Part shown: piece after piece, positions 12,652 through 24,100 of the stretch
Layout of the letters: each line of letters begins with the position of its first letter
Position numbering within the stretch: position 1 is the first letter of the stretch
DNA from: Phoronis australis
Taxonomy: Eukaryota; Phoronida; Phoronidae
NCBI GenBank assembly: GCA_002633005.1
Contig: NMRA01000349.1
Location: 250,001-314,000 of the forward strand
Direction: 5' to 3'
Length of the DNA: 64,000 nt
Program-made: the position numbers and the translations under genes
The notes under the pieces: model-generated
What the model was told of the DNA's origin: nothing
Seen by the model: the letters and a program-made list of their open reading frames with translations, nothing else
The model's database searches: none

Positions 12652-15600
12652 TCACTTCTTAGTAGACCCAAATCCTGAGAAGCCCATTAGAGCTGCCATG
12701 TCACTGTCCCCCTCCGGCTCAAGATCTTCGTCTGCCTTACGCTTCCTTTCTTTCCTCTTTTCTCTTCTGTAAGCTTTTTGTTTTTCCTCCTGAAATGGTA
12801 ACTTGAGCTTGAACAAACTATGCAGAACTGGAGACAGTTCTACACAAATAGATTTTAAGCTGCTTTAAAAAAAACAAAACCATTGCAGGTATTACTAACA
12901 ATTTTGCAAAAAGAGTGAGTACCAAATAAAAAATCCATGTACGTTTACTCCAACTCTTGCAGTAATTGACCTGCAGGATAATTGACCCTATCGCAAGTTC
13001 CGTTGCCTTGCAAGAAGTCGACAAATAAAAAGTTTTACTCGACAAAGTGTTATTTGTCAGGTAAAATGGCGGCTTGGAAACAAAGTTGTGTCAAGAATGC
13101 TGCATTCTGATTGGTCAGTTAAGCTGTCACTCAAAATCTTTGCGATAGGTTAATTCTAACACCACTCTTGTTGATATTGAAAACTGCAATGTTGCCAGTT
13201 AGACTTGTCTTAGTGTCCGCATTTTCCGCTGAGAAGTTGCCTTTATGTAGGTGACAGTCCTTGGACACTGTATCACATGACTTTATGATCATGATCGAGG
13301 TTTTCGCTACATTCAGATTCTTGCAGCAACAATATCTTTTGGAAACATTTGTCAAAAGAGTGGGGCAAAAGAACAGTTACATGTTAGAAAATGTTGCTGG
13401 GGGGAACCAAGTTTGGTGAACACACGATAAATTTCCAAATTTAATAGCCTGTCATGCATTTAATGATTTGCAATCTTTGATCCAGGTAAAAAATCCCCAT
13501 GATAGCGGTATACCTTAAAAAATGGCAGGTGACCTGGTGCCTTCTGTGGTGCACCAAGCGTACTTAAGTCACACAGCTAGGCCCATTGCACTAGTGTACC
13601 CTTGCATTCAATTGCAACAATAACACAAAAATTACTTGGTTTCCTGTAAACGTCTGAAACAAGTACTTGTGCGAAAAGCTTAAAACTGTGAACACTTGTA
13701 AAACCTAGTACATTTTCATTCAAAAAACAAATCATAAATGGTGAAAAAACAAAGATTCAACAACTAAAACATTTCGATTACTTCATTACAAGTCCATCAT
13801 GCAACACCCTTTAAATTAATTTCAATTACTAATATCAAATGAATTACAGTTGAACCTTACTACAACATACTTAACAGCAATACAGACTTTTAAGTCTCAA
13901 ATTTACCTTATGTGTGCATGTCTGCGCTATCATTAAAGCGTACAAAATTTAAAGGTCCCTTTATGTAAATTGTTATGAACTTCAACCAGTATTTTTATAA
14001 CAGTTTGCATTAAGCTAACCTCTTCTTTTAATTCTTTCATCCTTTCTTCAAAATCGTACTCTTTTTTCTTTTCTTCCATTTTCCTTTTGTTCAGTTCAAA
14101 TCTTTTCCTGACTTGATCTAATGATGACCTTTCGACCTTCATTGACATACCCAGGTTCCTTTGATCTGCAAAAATAGATGCATTATGGGTTAGGGCATTG
14201 CCAAATGTCTATGACTGGAAACGGACATGTGGTTGCCAATACCCAAAGTTAAAGGCCAATGGCTAGAAATTGGACACAGATCTCAGACTTTATGCAGACA
14301 TTTCGAGCTTGACTTTCAACAGAATGAACCTAAGATAAGGATCTGCAGCATAAATTCTCCCGTTTGGGCAGTGAAAAATTAATCGCTTTGCTATAGGTCA
14401 AAGCTTGTAACAAATTTTAGAAACAGACCGTCTTAAATTCAAGAGTTATGATCAACAACAAACAAGATCAATCACCTTGATGATACGCTCTATGACAACA
14501 TATCAAAATGTTGCGTGTGCATCTATTTTCGACAATTGCCAAGTCTATTTTCTGACTGTTGATACAAAATGAGAAACATGATTTTTGCCAAATCACCCTT
14601 GTCCCAGCCTTCAGAATCAATACAAGTGACTTACTTCGCGTTTCAAACAGAACTTTTACGATATTATTCTGTGCTCAAGTATATTTTGTTCACATGGAGG
14701 AATGTCTAAAAAACTTGCACTTGATGACTTCAAACTAAAATGAAATTTCCAGCTTGAACTTCCAAATTTGCAGAACATCTTCAGGGGGCATCAAGAGTAA
14801 ACCGGAACAAGAATTGCATCTGTATAAACCACACGGTACTTGCAAGTGCAATCACAGACGCTCATCTTGAGCTCGTACTAAAGTAAAACAGAAAATTATA
14901 TAAAAACACTTTCGAGATTAGGTTCTGAGATAAGACCTCAAGTCCAGTGATTGGTTTCATTTACCATCCTAGAATTGCACCATCCCATCTTAACTCTCCG
15001 TTCGCAGAGGTAGAAAACACATTGCATGATTGCCCACCATCAAAGAATAACATCAGTCTGAAACTGGCAGATACTATTACCCGCCTAGTCAATATTCTTC
15101 GAACCGGCTCACAACTCACACTCCAACAGTAAAACTTAACTGACATTTAGTAACTGTGATGGCGATTTTGATGTCGTGATGGCTTTACATCACTCTACAG
15201 TAGCAATTTACATTGCCTTCAAACTTCCTTCTCATTGTGTTTTACAATACATCACAGTCCAGTGAGAAAGGTGACAATATGGAAGATAACCTATGAGTCC
15301 AACCATAATGACTTGAGCAAAGACGTTTAGGACAGCCCTAAAAAGAGCTTATGACATTGTTTTTCATTTACTAGAGAACTATCACCCTGAAACCACTTGC
15401 GTTAACTTCCTGTATTTACTTACGTTTTTTGCCATTAATGTGGTCCAGGAAATTTATGGAGTCCTTCACGACACAGTCACATACATTACAATAGTATCTA
15501 CAAATAGAATGCAAAGATGAACAAGTGATCAGAGTTCATGTTTAGGAAACCTTGTTCAACTCATAAACAACAATACCATAAAACACTATGTCCTCTCTAA

Positions 15601-18600
15601 TTGCCTTTTAAGCAGCAAGGCTTGGACTGATCGGTGATAAAAAGAGGAAAATTTTCGAAATTCTCCAAAAATTAACAAACTTTTATGATAGAATTTTTTT
15701 GGGTTGTAAAACTTAAGTGAAATAAAAGTTTTCGCAAGAATAAAGCCAAAATAATAACAAAAAAGCAGGAAAAGAGGAAACTAGAAATCAAATAAGAAAT
15801 CAAAACCAAAAAGAGAAAAATTCCCAAGTCCTGAACAATCTTTGATCCAGGTAAAAAATCCTCATAGCAGCGTACCTCAAAATAATGATAAAAAGAGACA
15901 AAAAAAGAGGAAACTGGAAATCAAATAACTAAAGGAAAACGAAAGCAAATCAGAGGAAATCCTCTTAAAACAAGAAAGTTCCATCCCCTGAAGCTGGTAA
16001 CTGAACATTAAGAAAAACAACCTACCCTCCTAACTGTGAAGCAGGTGTGGTTTTGGTGATAACCTGAGATTTGCCTAGCTTGGAATCGAGGTCAACCTGT
16101 AACGGCAAAAATCAAGATGACTGAGAATAACAAAAGCATAGTACACAGAAAAGAAGCAAATTAGTGACTACCACCAGAGATCACAGGCAATTGATAAAAT
16201 TAATCCAATGTAATTCCCAGAGGAGGCGCCACTGTCTTCCGATGGACAAGGCGGCTTATTGTCGGTAAACAAACAATTACTTACTAGAAGTAAAATGTGC
16301 ATAACACCAGGTGCCGCCAGGGCAGTGACGTTGCGACTAAGTCTTGGTCGCAGCTTGTGTACGAGATTATTGATTTCGCGCACTGAGAATATACAGAGTG
16401 GGCGGTGCATGCTTTCATTCACATCACATCAAAGCACAGTTCGTCCAATGTAAATTTGACAAGTATGCTATTTTGCTGAATACAGAAAAATAATGTAGTC
16501 TACAATCTGATGAGACTCAAGTCAGCACACTGATTAGACCACTTGCAAGTTTCCCAACTGAGCATGGCAAGTGGAACATAACAGGTGTATAGTCCTGCCT
16601 GCGATATCATAAGACTGATTTCAAGGGAAGCAAAACATAAATCCACGTAGCTTCTTATCTTGTAAAAGGTCTTTATCCTTGTAATACATACGGTAAATGA
16701 AAGCCCACAGTTTTGTACACAGGGAGCTGCTTACACAGTAAATGATAACTAAAGACCAGAATGAATTGTCTGGCTGGAAAAATTTTAACTAAAGAACATT
16801 TGAACACTCTTAAATAAACATTTTTTGTTTTTCCCTTCGCAAATGCATCTTGGGAATTATTGCTGGATGGAATAGACTTTTTAAAGTTATTAGCTTTGAC
16901 AACAGCTATAGGTAAACAATTTATTTTTCTGTTTTTGTGATTTCATTACAAATTGTGAATTCTCGCCGTTTTCTATCTCACATTTGCTGATTTCAAGGCC
17001 AGTTACATCATGACTGTTTAATTAATGCATTTAAAATATGAACGGGGTTTAGCTCTGCCAGCACGGCCTTAGGTTGTGACTGCAGAGGTTGCAAATTTGA
17101 ATCTGCACTAAGGCTCATCTTGAATAACTTTTCTCGTCAACAGTGTCCCTTTTCTTAAGTTCCTCACAAACTTCTCATAATGACGGAAGGCTACCGTATT
17201 CAGCTGCCACTGCAAAGAATTCCGAGTCATTTCATCCTCCGACTTTTGGCGTGCACTGTAAACAACAGTTCCGTTATCAACACTATACGTCACATTTACC
17301 TTGTACTCCCTCGGCTTCAGTAGCTCCCTTTTGATAGGTGGATCCTTCTTAGAAGAGCCCTCCAACGCCTCCAGTTCAGCCTGGATTCTCTCTCTGGCGA
17401 TCCGTTCAAACTCATCCTTGTCCCACTTCTTTCTATGGTCTTCAACTGGTTTCTGGAATTACAGTAACAGATTAAACTCAATTTAATCTAACATTTGGTT
17501 AATGTTCTCAAAATCAGGACATACTATACACAACATTACAGGGGAAAGGAACCAATTTTGTAGTACACTCAGCAAATTCGAATAACTGACAGGCACAATT
17601 CAATAGTGTAGTGAATGCGCTCCAGCGAATCTATGGTAGTGATGTCACACGGAAGTTACGTCACTTCCCGAGAGTTTTAGAATCCCTTTAGAGCAGCTGT
17701 TCTGAGATAGGGAGTTGCCGCCGTGAAGTCTGAGTGTTCAGACGTGCTGTTGCTGTATGTTTAACTTGGGATAGTCACTATGTACATACGTGTATCTGTA
17801 TATTAGCTTGTGTGCAGTAGTTTGTTGAGTTCAGGGTGGACTGTGGGACGCTGAACTATGGTAAGCCATTCTTGTAGTTTTAGTTATACTCGCATGAATG
17901 TTTTGATATATTTGTCGCTAAAACACAGCGGTGCCGGGCATTGAATGCATTACAGCGGAATGGAAATTGATGACCTTTACTTCTCAGGTTATGCTTCAGA
18001 CAGGTAAGATTTTTTAAAAACGTGCGATATTTAGGTCCATGTAAGAGATTGGAGAGCTAGGTTGGACCTAGCCATGGTACAAAGCTGTATACAGCTTTGT
18101 ACCGATTACCGATGTGGGTAAAAAAGTGGTAAGATAAAATCTGACACAAAATTAGTGTCATTAAAAACTACAGTCTTCCTTGAGTAAATTGAATTATTTA
18201 ACGGTGTTGGAAAAAATGGCGTTCTACCGTTATTCTGCTGCTTAAGTTGTGGAGCGATCTTCCGCGTCGGCTTTCGGCGCCATGAAATATTGCGTCATTT
18301 CTTGGCCAGTTTCTTTTTTTGCCGGTTCTTCAATTAACTGTTGTTCTTTAAGGAGGTTGCGTACATGTCACAACAAATTATTGGAACTAGTTTCACTTCA
18401 TTATAAGTTTTTAGAATTTCCATATACCAAAAAAACGAATTTCAGAACAAATTATGCTGCTGGGAAGTTGTCACAAAAATTTAAGAAATGGCGCGTGCGC
18501 GTGACACGAGCGTATTGTCTTCAAAACGACAACATACTTTTCATTGTTACAAAATTTCGAGAATGACGCAAGAAAATGACGTTTATTAAATTGTTTTCCA

Positions 18601-19181
18601 CTTAAACGGTTGTAACGGCCGGTCAAGGCAAGTGTCGTTTGATTCCCAGATTTTGCATGCACCCCGTCCGGTCTTTAGCTTTACATGTTGATACAAGTTT
18701 CATGGCGACTTGACAAGCAGAACTACCTTGGCTGTGTGCAATTTCGGGGTCTATGGAAGAAAAACACACAGTGGTACCTAGCTCCGTATTTTGACGATAG
18801 CTAGCTGGCTGGTATGTTGGAACGTGTAAGGCAAGCAGACCCAGTTAACTCAGTCTGGTGGCTTACTTCGTCTACTATAGTGTAGACATACGTTTTAAGA
18901 CATCTTCGAAAAAAGCGATGGGCCTGTGGCCTGGCTGTGTTCTGAGCCTCTGACTGAGTCTGATTTAGTCCGACTGCGACTAGCGAAACTGGTACTTCTG
19001 ATCTGAGTTACGAAAAGTACACAATTTAAAAAACGAGCGACCTAACTTAGGTTAGGCCTACTTGATTCTTTGACTCAGTTGCCCGACTGACGACAGGGCT
19101 TTTGATGCCTATTTACATCTCAGCTAACATCAAGAGAAATGTGAAAATTTACAAAAGAAAAGTGCTCACCGCGTACGCCAT
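12652..19181 (-). CDS. ZMAT2: ZMAT2 (SNU23), U4/U6.U5 tri-snRNP zinc-finger protein
   Basis: Complete, six coding exons read on the minus strand: 19181-19170, 17452-17300, 16096-16026, 15497-15424, 14165-14020, 12789-12652. All junctions are GT-AG and in phase, giving 197 residues (human has 199). Landmarks: [13 protein letters not shown] near the N-terminus, [11 protein letters not shown] at the end of exon 2, the matrin-type C2H2 finger [19 protein letters not shown] with the distal His at the exon 4/5 junction, then [29 protein letters not shown] and the C-terminal signature [11 protein letters not shown]. The family protein is a component of the pre-catalytic spliceosome that acts near the 5' splice site and leaves during activation. 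It is expected to be nuclear and constitutive. The first exon codes only MAYA. Its introns carry small repeats at 12979-13155 and a duplicated motif (caatctttgatccaggtaaa) near 13473 and 15838. Confidence 0.97.
12979..13155. mobile_element. Short TIR element (MITE), copy 1
   Basis: It is bounded by the inverted ends taattgaccctatcgcaa and ttgcgataggttaatt. The interior includes gtaaaatggcggctt and ttctgattggtcagttaa. A second copy in the same orientation lies at 44971-45125 inside FAM114A. The size and structure fit a non-autonomous DNA transposon; the superfamily is undetermined. This copy lies in the last intron of ZMAT2. Confidence 0.65.
17043..17112 (+). repeat. tRNA-like sequence, possible SINE head
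   Basis: It has an A-box-like tract (tttagctctgccagcacgg) and, about 40 nt later, a B-box-like tract (tttgaatct). The spacing fits an internal Pol III promoter, but the anticodon arm does not fold convincingly, so this is not a functional tRNA gene. It lies beyond exon 2 in the second ZMAT2 intron. Confidence 0.28.
17625..17860 (+). promoter_or_regulatory. CRE/ETS-rich promoter-like block with a possible non-coding first exon
   Basis: Within 31 bp lie TGATGTCA (17640), CGGAAGT (17650), TTACGTCA (17656) and ACTTCCCG (17663). These are CRE/ATF-like and ETS-like sites in tight alternation. About 200 bp further on is a strong plus-strand splice donor (ctatg|gtaagcc, GT at 17861). The block lies inside ZMAT2 intron 1 and points towards FAM114A, whose coding exon opens with a splice acceptor at 21114. 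It could therefore be the FAM114A promoter and untranslated first exon. This is inferred from motifs only. Confidence 0.4.
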
Positions 19182-19300
19182 GTTTTGTTTCCACAGGAAA
19201 TAGTAAAATATATACGCATGCGCATTCGACTGTCAACAAGAACCTTTGGCGCACGCAGTAAAATTTGGAATGGTTTGTTGACGTGGCATTTATTAAATTT
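19182..19300 (-). promoter_or_regulatory. ZMAT2 core promoter region with NRF1-like site
   Basis: About 35 bp upstream of the ZMAT2 start codon is cgcatgcgca (19215-19224), which matches the palindromic NRF1 binding consensus typical of housekeeping promoters. No TATA box is placed at a suitable distance. The region is assigned from position and this one motif. Confidence 0.45.
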
Positions 19301-19634
19301 CATGGGAATTTACTCGTAAGTTCATGCCAGAATTTTCAACACAACAGCCACTGTCTAATTGTCATGTTAGCTTTGTTCCCGTGAAGTTGTCAGTTTTAAC
19401 AAAACTTCCAAACAATTCCTTTTCCTAACCTCTGTCCAGCTCCAAGTCGAACTGAGCCCGAGTCGATGAGCAATGGCAGCAATGCCAAAATGAATAGCTA
19501 GAGTTTACCTTATACATGCTTATATTGGTATGCGTGAGTGCATATATAGTCATTGTAGTGAGAACTGTAGATTGTTTGGATGAGCCTGTTATGGTTGTGC
19601 TCTATGTGCTTCATAACCCGTTTCGGAGCTCAGC

Positions 19635-19730
19635 CACAGGTGTCCTCAACTTCTGACCGTCTCCAACACACTATATATAGAATACTATATATAGTGTATT
19701 CTGGACGATCAGAAACTGAGGACACATGTG
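19635..19730. repeat. 46-bp arm inverted repeat with 4-nt spacer
   Basis: The left arm 19635-19680 and right arm 19685-19730 are imperfect reverse complements, with the central part (cactatatatag) identical. TTTCGGAG occurs just outside on both sides, at 19620 and 19731. The structure is a MITE- or foldback-like hairpin between ZMAT2 and FAM114A. It is longer than an ordinary microRNA precursor. Confidence 0.7.
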
Positions 19731-20761
19731 TTTCGGAGTGCGTGACCCAGGATTACTGTTTACAATCCAGAGGCAGAGAAACAGTAAACTTCCTTCTGAA
19801 TTAACTGGCAGCACCGTTTAGGTTCTGTGACCAGTGCAAAAAACCCATACGAAAATATTCAATAGGATCCTATAGGAATTCCTATAGGATCTTCTTAAAT
19901 TTTCAAAAAAGTACATGTTCGTGTGAAACGTATATTTGGCTGAAGCCATTCATCAGTGTGATGTCTTGCCACTAGGTGTCGATGGGCGTAATACAAGGTA
20001 GTACATACGGCTGCATGAGTCTGTAAGTGCCGTCATTTGTGTTCTTAGGATTAGGTTGTTTTGAAATCTGATTCTTCTTGCATAAACAGGTGGTCTGGAT
20101 TTCAAAAGGGCCTAAGTCTGTGAACAGAGACAACACCGCTTACACACTCAGCGATATGTGCAAGCACACCCAGCGACTCCTAGCGGCAAGACTTTACACT
20201 GACGAAGACTTCATCAACCATGATCGCTGAGAAAACAAAAGTTTCTGGCATTTTTTTCAATTTGTGGGTACTTAAGAGCATAATAATTTGTTAGAGTAGG
20301 AGTCAGTATGAACAGCAGCTAAATTAATTTGGTAATATTGACTGCTGGTATGTTTTAAACTTCATTCTGTCCAAGTCTTAAAAGGCATTATACCACCGTT
20401 GCCTGATGGACTGCCGAGCGGTGTACAAAATTGGTGCCTTGTCAAAATATGTTGTGGTCAACTTCTTTAATCCAGTGAGAATAGGAGTACTAGTAAGTCT
20501 GAATTTCCTATTGACACCCTGTCATCTGTGTCTTTATAATTTTGTAATCCTGCATTTTATGTGTCTGGATTGTGGGGAAATCAAACTTACAGCTTTTTAA
20601 GCATCTAAATTTGCCACATTTGTATTTTGCCAGATTTCAAATTTCGGCTGTTTCAAAACTAGGATTTTAATTCTCGTAATTCATGAGTTCAGGGAGGCAA
20701 TAGATAAGTTTGATGGTCCCTGATTTTGAGAATCAGTTTCATTTACTCATAGCGATGCTGT

Positions 20762-20816
20762 TATTAAATGCTTGCCTGGTTCTCAAAATCAGAGAGAACC
20801 AGGCAATCACTTAATA
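20762..20816. repeat. Hairpin, ~23-bp imperfect stem with 9-nt loop
   Basis: The core arms ttgcctggttctc and gagaaccaggcaa are perfectly complementary, and the outer parts (tattaaatgc / tcacttaata) pair with mismatches. The phrase ggttctcaaaat(t/c)agg recurs nearby at 20720-20740 and 20843, so the hairpin may be built from a locally shuffled repeat. Confidence 0.55.
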
Positions 20817-21125
20817 ATGATTCTTGTTATTCAGTAGATAAGCTGGTTCTCAAAATTAGGAACCAACAAAAGCGTCATTCAGGATTAGGGCTGGGATGAG
20901 GTTTAGAAGGTTGGTGAAGTCAGAGCTACATTGTACTTAGTAGGGTTTTTGTCATCCGGTATTGTGTGAGACTTTAAATGTTGCAATTTTCTATCGTCCA
21001 TTGTAGCACTGTGACTGTGAGTTTGATTTTGGTCAAACAAGTTGCACTGACGTAAGACGACATGATTCTTAAACGCTGTATCTATATTCATTTATACTTT
21101 GCAATGTCTTACAGAACTAGGCAAT

Positions 21126-24100
21126 ATGTCCGACTCCGAAGACGACACATTCCAGAGTGCTGATGAAGGCGATGGAGAGGGTGTTAATTCAACAGCGCCA
21201 CCCCTTGGTGGTAAAGATGAGGCTACTGCAGAACAGGAACCTAAAGTGAGTAATGTTCGTGCGAAAAATAAAGGAGAGAAAAAAGCTGTTGAAACGAAAT
21301 CAAAAAGGAAAGAGAGGCAGAAAAAGGGGAAGTCAGCTAGTGATTCTGGTACGAAAGAGCAAGGCAGCGGTTCAGGTACAGGTATCAAGACAACGGTATT
21401 AAAGGAGAAGAAGGGTGGTGACTCATCAGGTGTGACATTGTCAGGTGCAAAAGATGGAGAGACTGTGATCCCTGCTGGCAGTGTTGAGCCGGATAGTGCA
21501 GAGGCAGCTGTGCCAAGAGGGAGGGAGGAGATGAGCCCTGCAAGCAGTGCTGAGCCTGGTAGTTTGAATCTGAGCATGCCAGGAGGGAAGGGAGAGAATC
21601 AGGAAGCTGAAGAGGGCAGCACAGGGCCTGGTGAGGAGAACCCTACTGCGGAAGAAAAATCAACTACTGAGGGGATCAGTGTTGAGCCAGAGGGTTCAGA
21701 CATATCTGGAGAGAGTAAATCAGGAACTGGGGATGTGAAGGCTTCAGACATCAGGCAGAGTCTGGCAGATAAAGACAACACACCAAGCTCATTGGAGAAA
21801 GTGGCTGAAGATGGCGCTAGTGTGAGTAGGACCAATTGTATGATAACATGAGTATAAATCTTTGTGGTTCATGTCGAAGTTAAAGTGTCTTGATAATAAC
21901 TGTTACTAGTAAACAAATAGAGTCTGGGTATTGGCATAGGTCTTTGACCTGATCTTCAAGACTTTTATAGTAATTTGTACATGAGGTTATTTAATATTGT
22001 ATCCAGTTGATGTTGGCTAAAACTCAATCTCCTAAGTGAAAAGACAAGTTAGAATCTTGTTGGCTGATTGTACAACTTCATTTCCTTTGCTACCAGTGAT
22101 AAATTAAAACAGGACTTTGTGTAAGTATCACACGTGTAGCTATTATTTGCTGACTTTCCACTCTGACTGTTTTAGGCTCAATCTTCTGGTTGGGGGAGCT
22201 GGGGCTCCTGGGGTAAGTCCTTGGGGTCCAGCCTACTGTCGACAGCCTCAAACTCAGTCACCACATTCTCTCATCAAGTGGGTAAGTTTGAAAACTAACA
22301 GTGTTCACTTGACCTAGCTAGTTATGCCGGGTGTATTTAGAATGCACTGACCAGTGGATTCAATACCTCATTCTTGATGATGGGCTATCTATAATTGTGT
22401 TTGGCCAAATCTTTCAAATTTTGATCAAAGTTTTTACCTAACCATGAGCACATACCGTAGATACCATCCCGTCGCATCCATCAACAATACAGATTGTGTA
22501 GTTTTACTACTCTTCCGTTATTTTTTAGGATTCGCGCAAAAGTATCCAATTGTGAATGGTGTAAAATGTGCCAATAGATCATTACATCGTGAGGTGGTTA
22601 TTTTGAGCACCTAGACCCTGAGGGGGTTTGGAGGATTGATCACTTGATGGGCACGAGTCCGGGGTGAGGATTCCTCCAAATCTCTCACAATGGGTTCTGA
22701 TAATGGATACAATTGCGGAGAACATGCAATGATATAAATACCACAAAACCAGCAATTAATGCGACAAAGCATACGAAGCAAAATTGAAAATGTTCAACTT
22801 CCACGATTGTGCTTACCATTGGTCGTCGGTATGCAGTACGGTGAATCGAATCGCACACGTGAGTGTCTTTTACGGAATATTGCCTCGTCCTGCCAAATTG
22901 TTATCTAACCCGCCTTGGGTTATCTCATGGCAGTTATCGTTGGTTTCCTACTGATACTGTGAGATAAAAGTGAAGACCTGTTACATCAGAAGCATCGTCG
23001 TATTAATGTCTCTGTAACCCATTATTCACGTTTCTTGTACACATCTGCAGGTGAAGGACTGCACACAGTGATGGGTGCGGTGGACAGCTCACTGGGGGCA
23101 GTACCCCCTGAGGAAATGGTCAAGATACAGGTGAAGCAGTCGGAGCTGGTGGAGACTGATGTGGTGCTGGACAAAGATGGACATGAAGGTAGATGTCCAT
23201 GATGTGGTCATCCTTGCAAGTTTACTTAATAAAATCATGAAAAAGTTATAAAAACAATGAATATACCTAAAAATCCTGATTATCACAGAACCATCACTGT
23301 CCACCATTTGCTGACCTCTAAGGAATGGTTATTTTATGTAATGGAATTAATGGGCTCAGGCTAGACCTAATTGTTGTTTTTTCATCAGGTTCATCATGTT
23401 GGTTTTCAGATCCCATCAGTATGATAATGACAAAGGCTATATTTGGGTTTTCAATCGTATGTCAATTGGTCAGTCAGTTAACTAACAATTTTTTTTAAAT
23501 AACTATAGCAGACGGTGTGGTTCATGCTGTGTGCAGTCGTTTCTTCTCGCCTTACCTAATGACATCACAAGTTCACAATTCCTCCTCCAGAAAATATGTT
23601 TTTTTTTTTGGTAATCATTCCATGTGATTCTCCTTCTAGTCCAAGAGGCGGCAGAAGCTCATAAACCTCCGGCAGACGAAGCTGAAACTGAGGAGGACGA
23701 CTACAATGTATCCAGCACAGGGGGGTGGCTATCTAGCTGGGGAATGAACACACTGAGCCAGGCTGTAAAAAGCACTGTAGACACGGTAGGTCGTAGGTTA
23801 CACACAGTAGGTCATAGGTCAGAAGAGTATGTCCATAACAATTCATCACAAAAATTTCTTAGTTAGTTTCGCTGTTGCTAATGTGTTACTGAACATTTTA
23901 ACAGTAACTGTTATGAAATGTTCATTGGATGACTGAAGCTATCTTAAATCAATAGTTTGTTTATCATCAGAGTAAACACCTTGTTGAGGGCAGCCTGGAT
24001 GTTCTTGAACACATCGGTAAGAAGACAGTAAACGTGCTGAAAGAAACTGACCCTGGCTTCATGAAGACAAAGAGTCTGCTGCACGGTGAAAAGAAGCCAA

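Noticed and set aside
17043-17112. A functional tRNA gene
   Set aside because: A- and B-box-like tracts exist but the anticodon arm and acceptor pairing do not form; kept only as a low-confidence SINE-like repeat.
21092-21577. 161-codon minus-strand frame opposite FAM114A exon 1
   Set aside because: Antisense shadow of the low-complexity Lys/Glu/Ser region.
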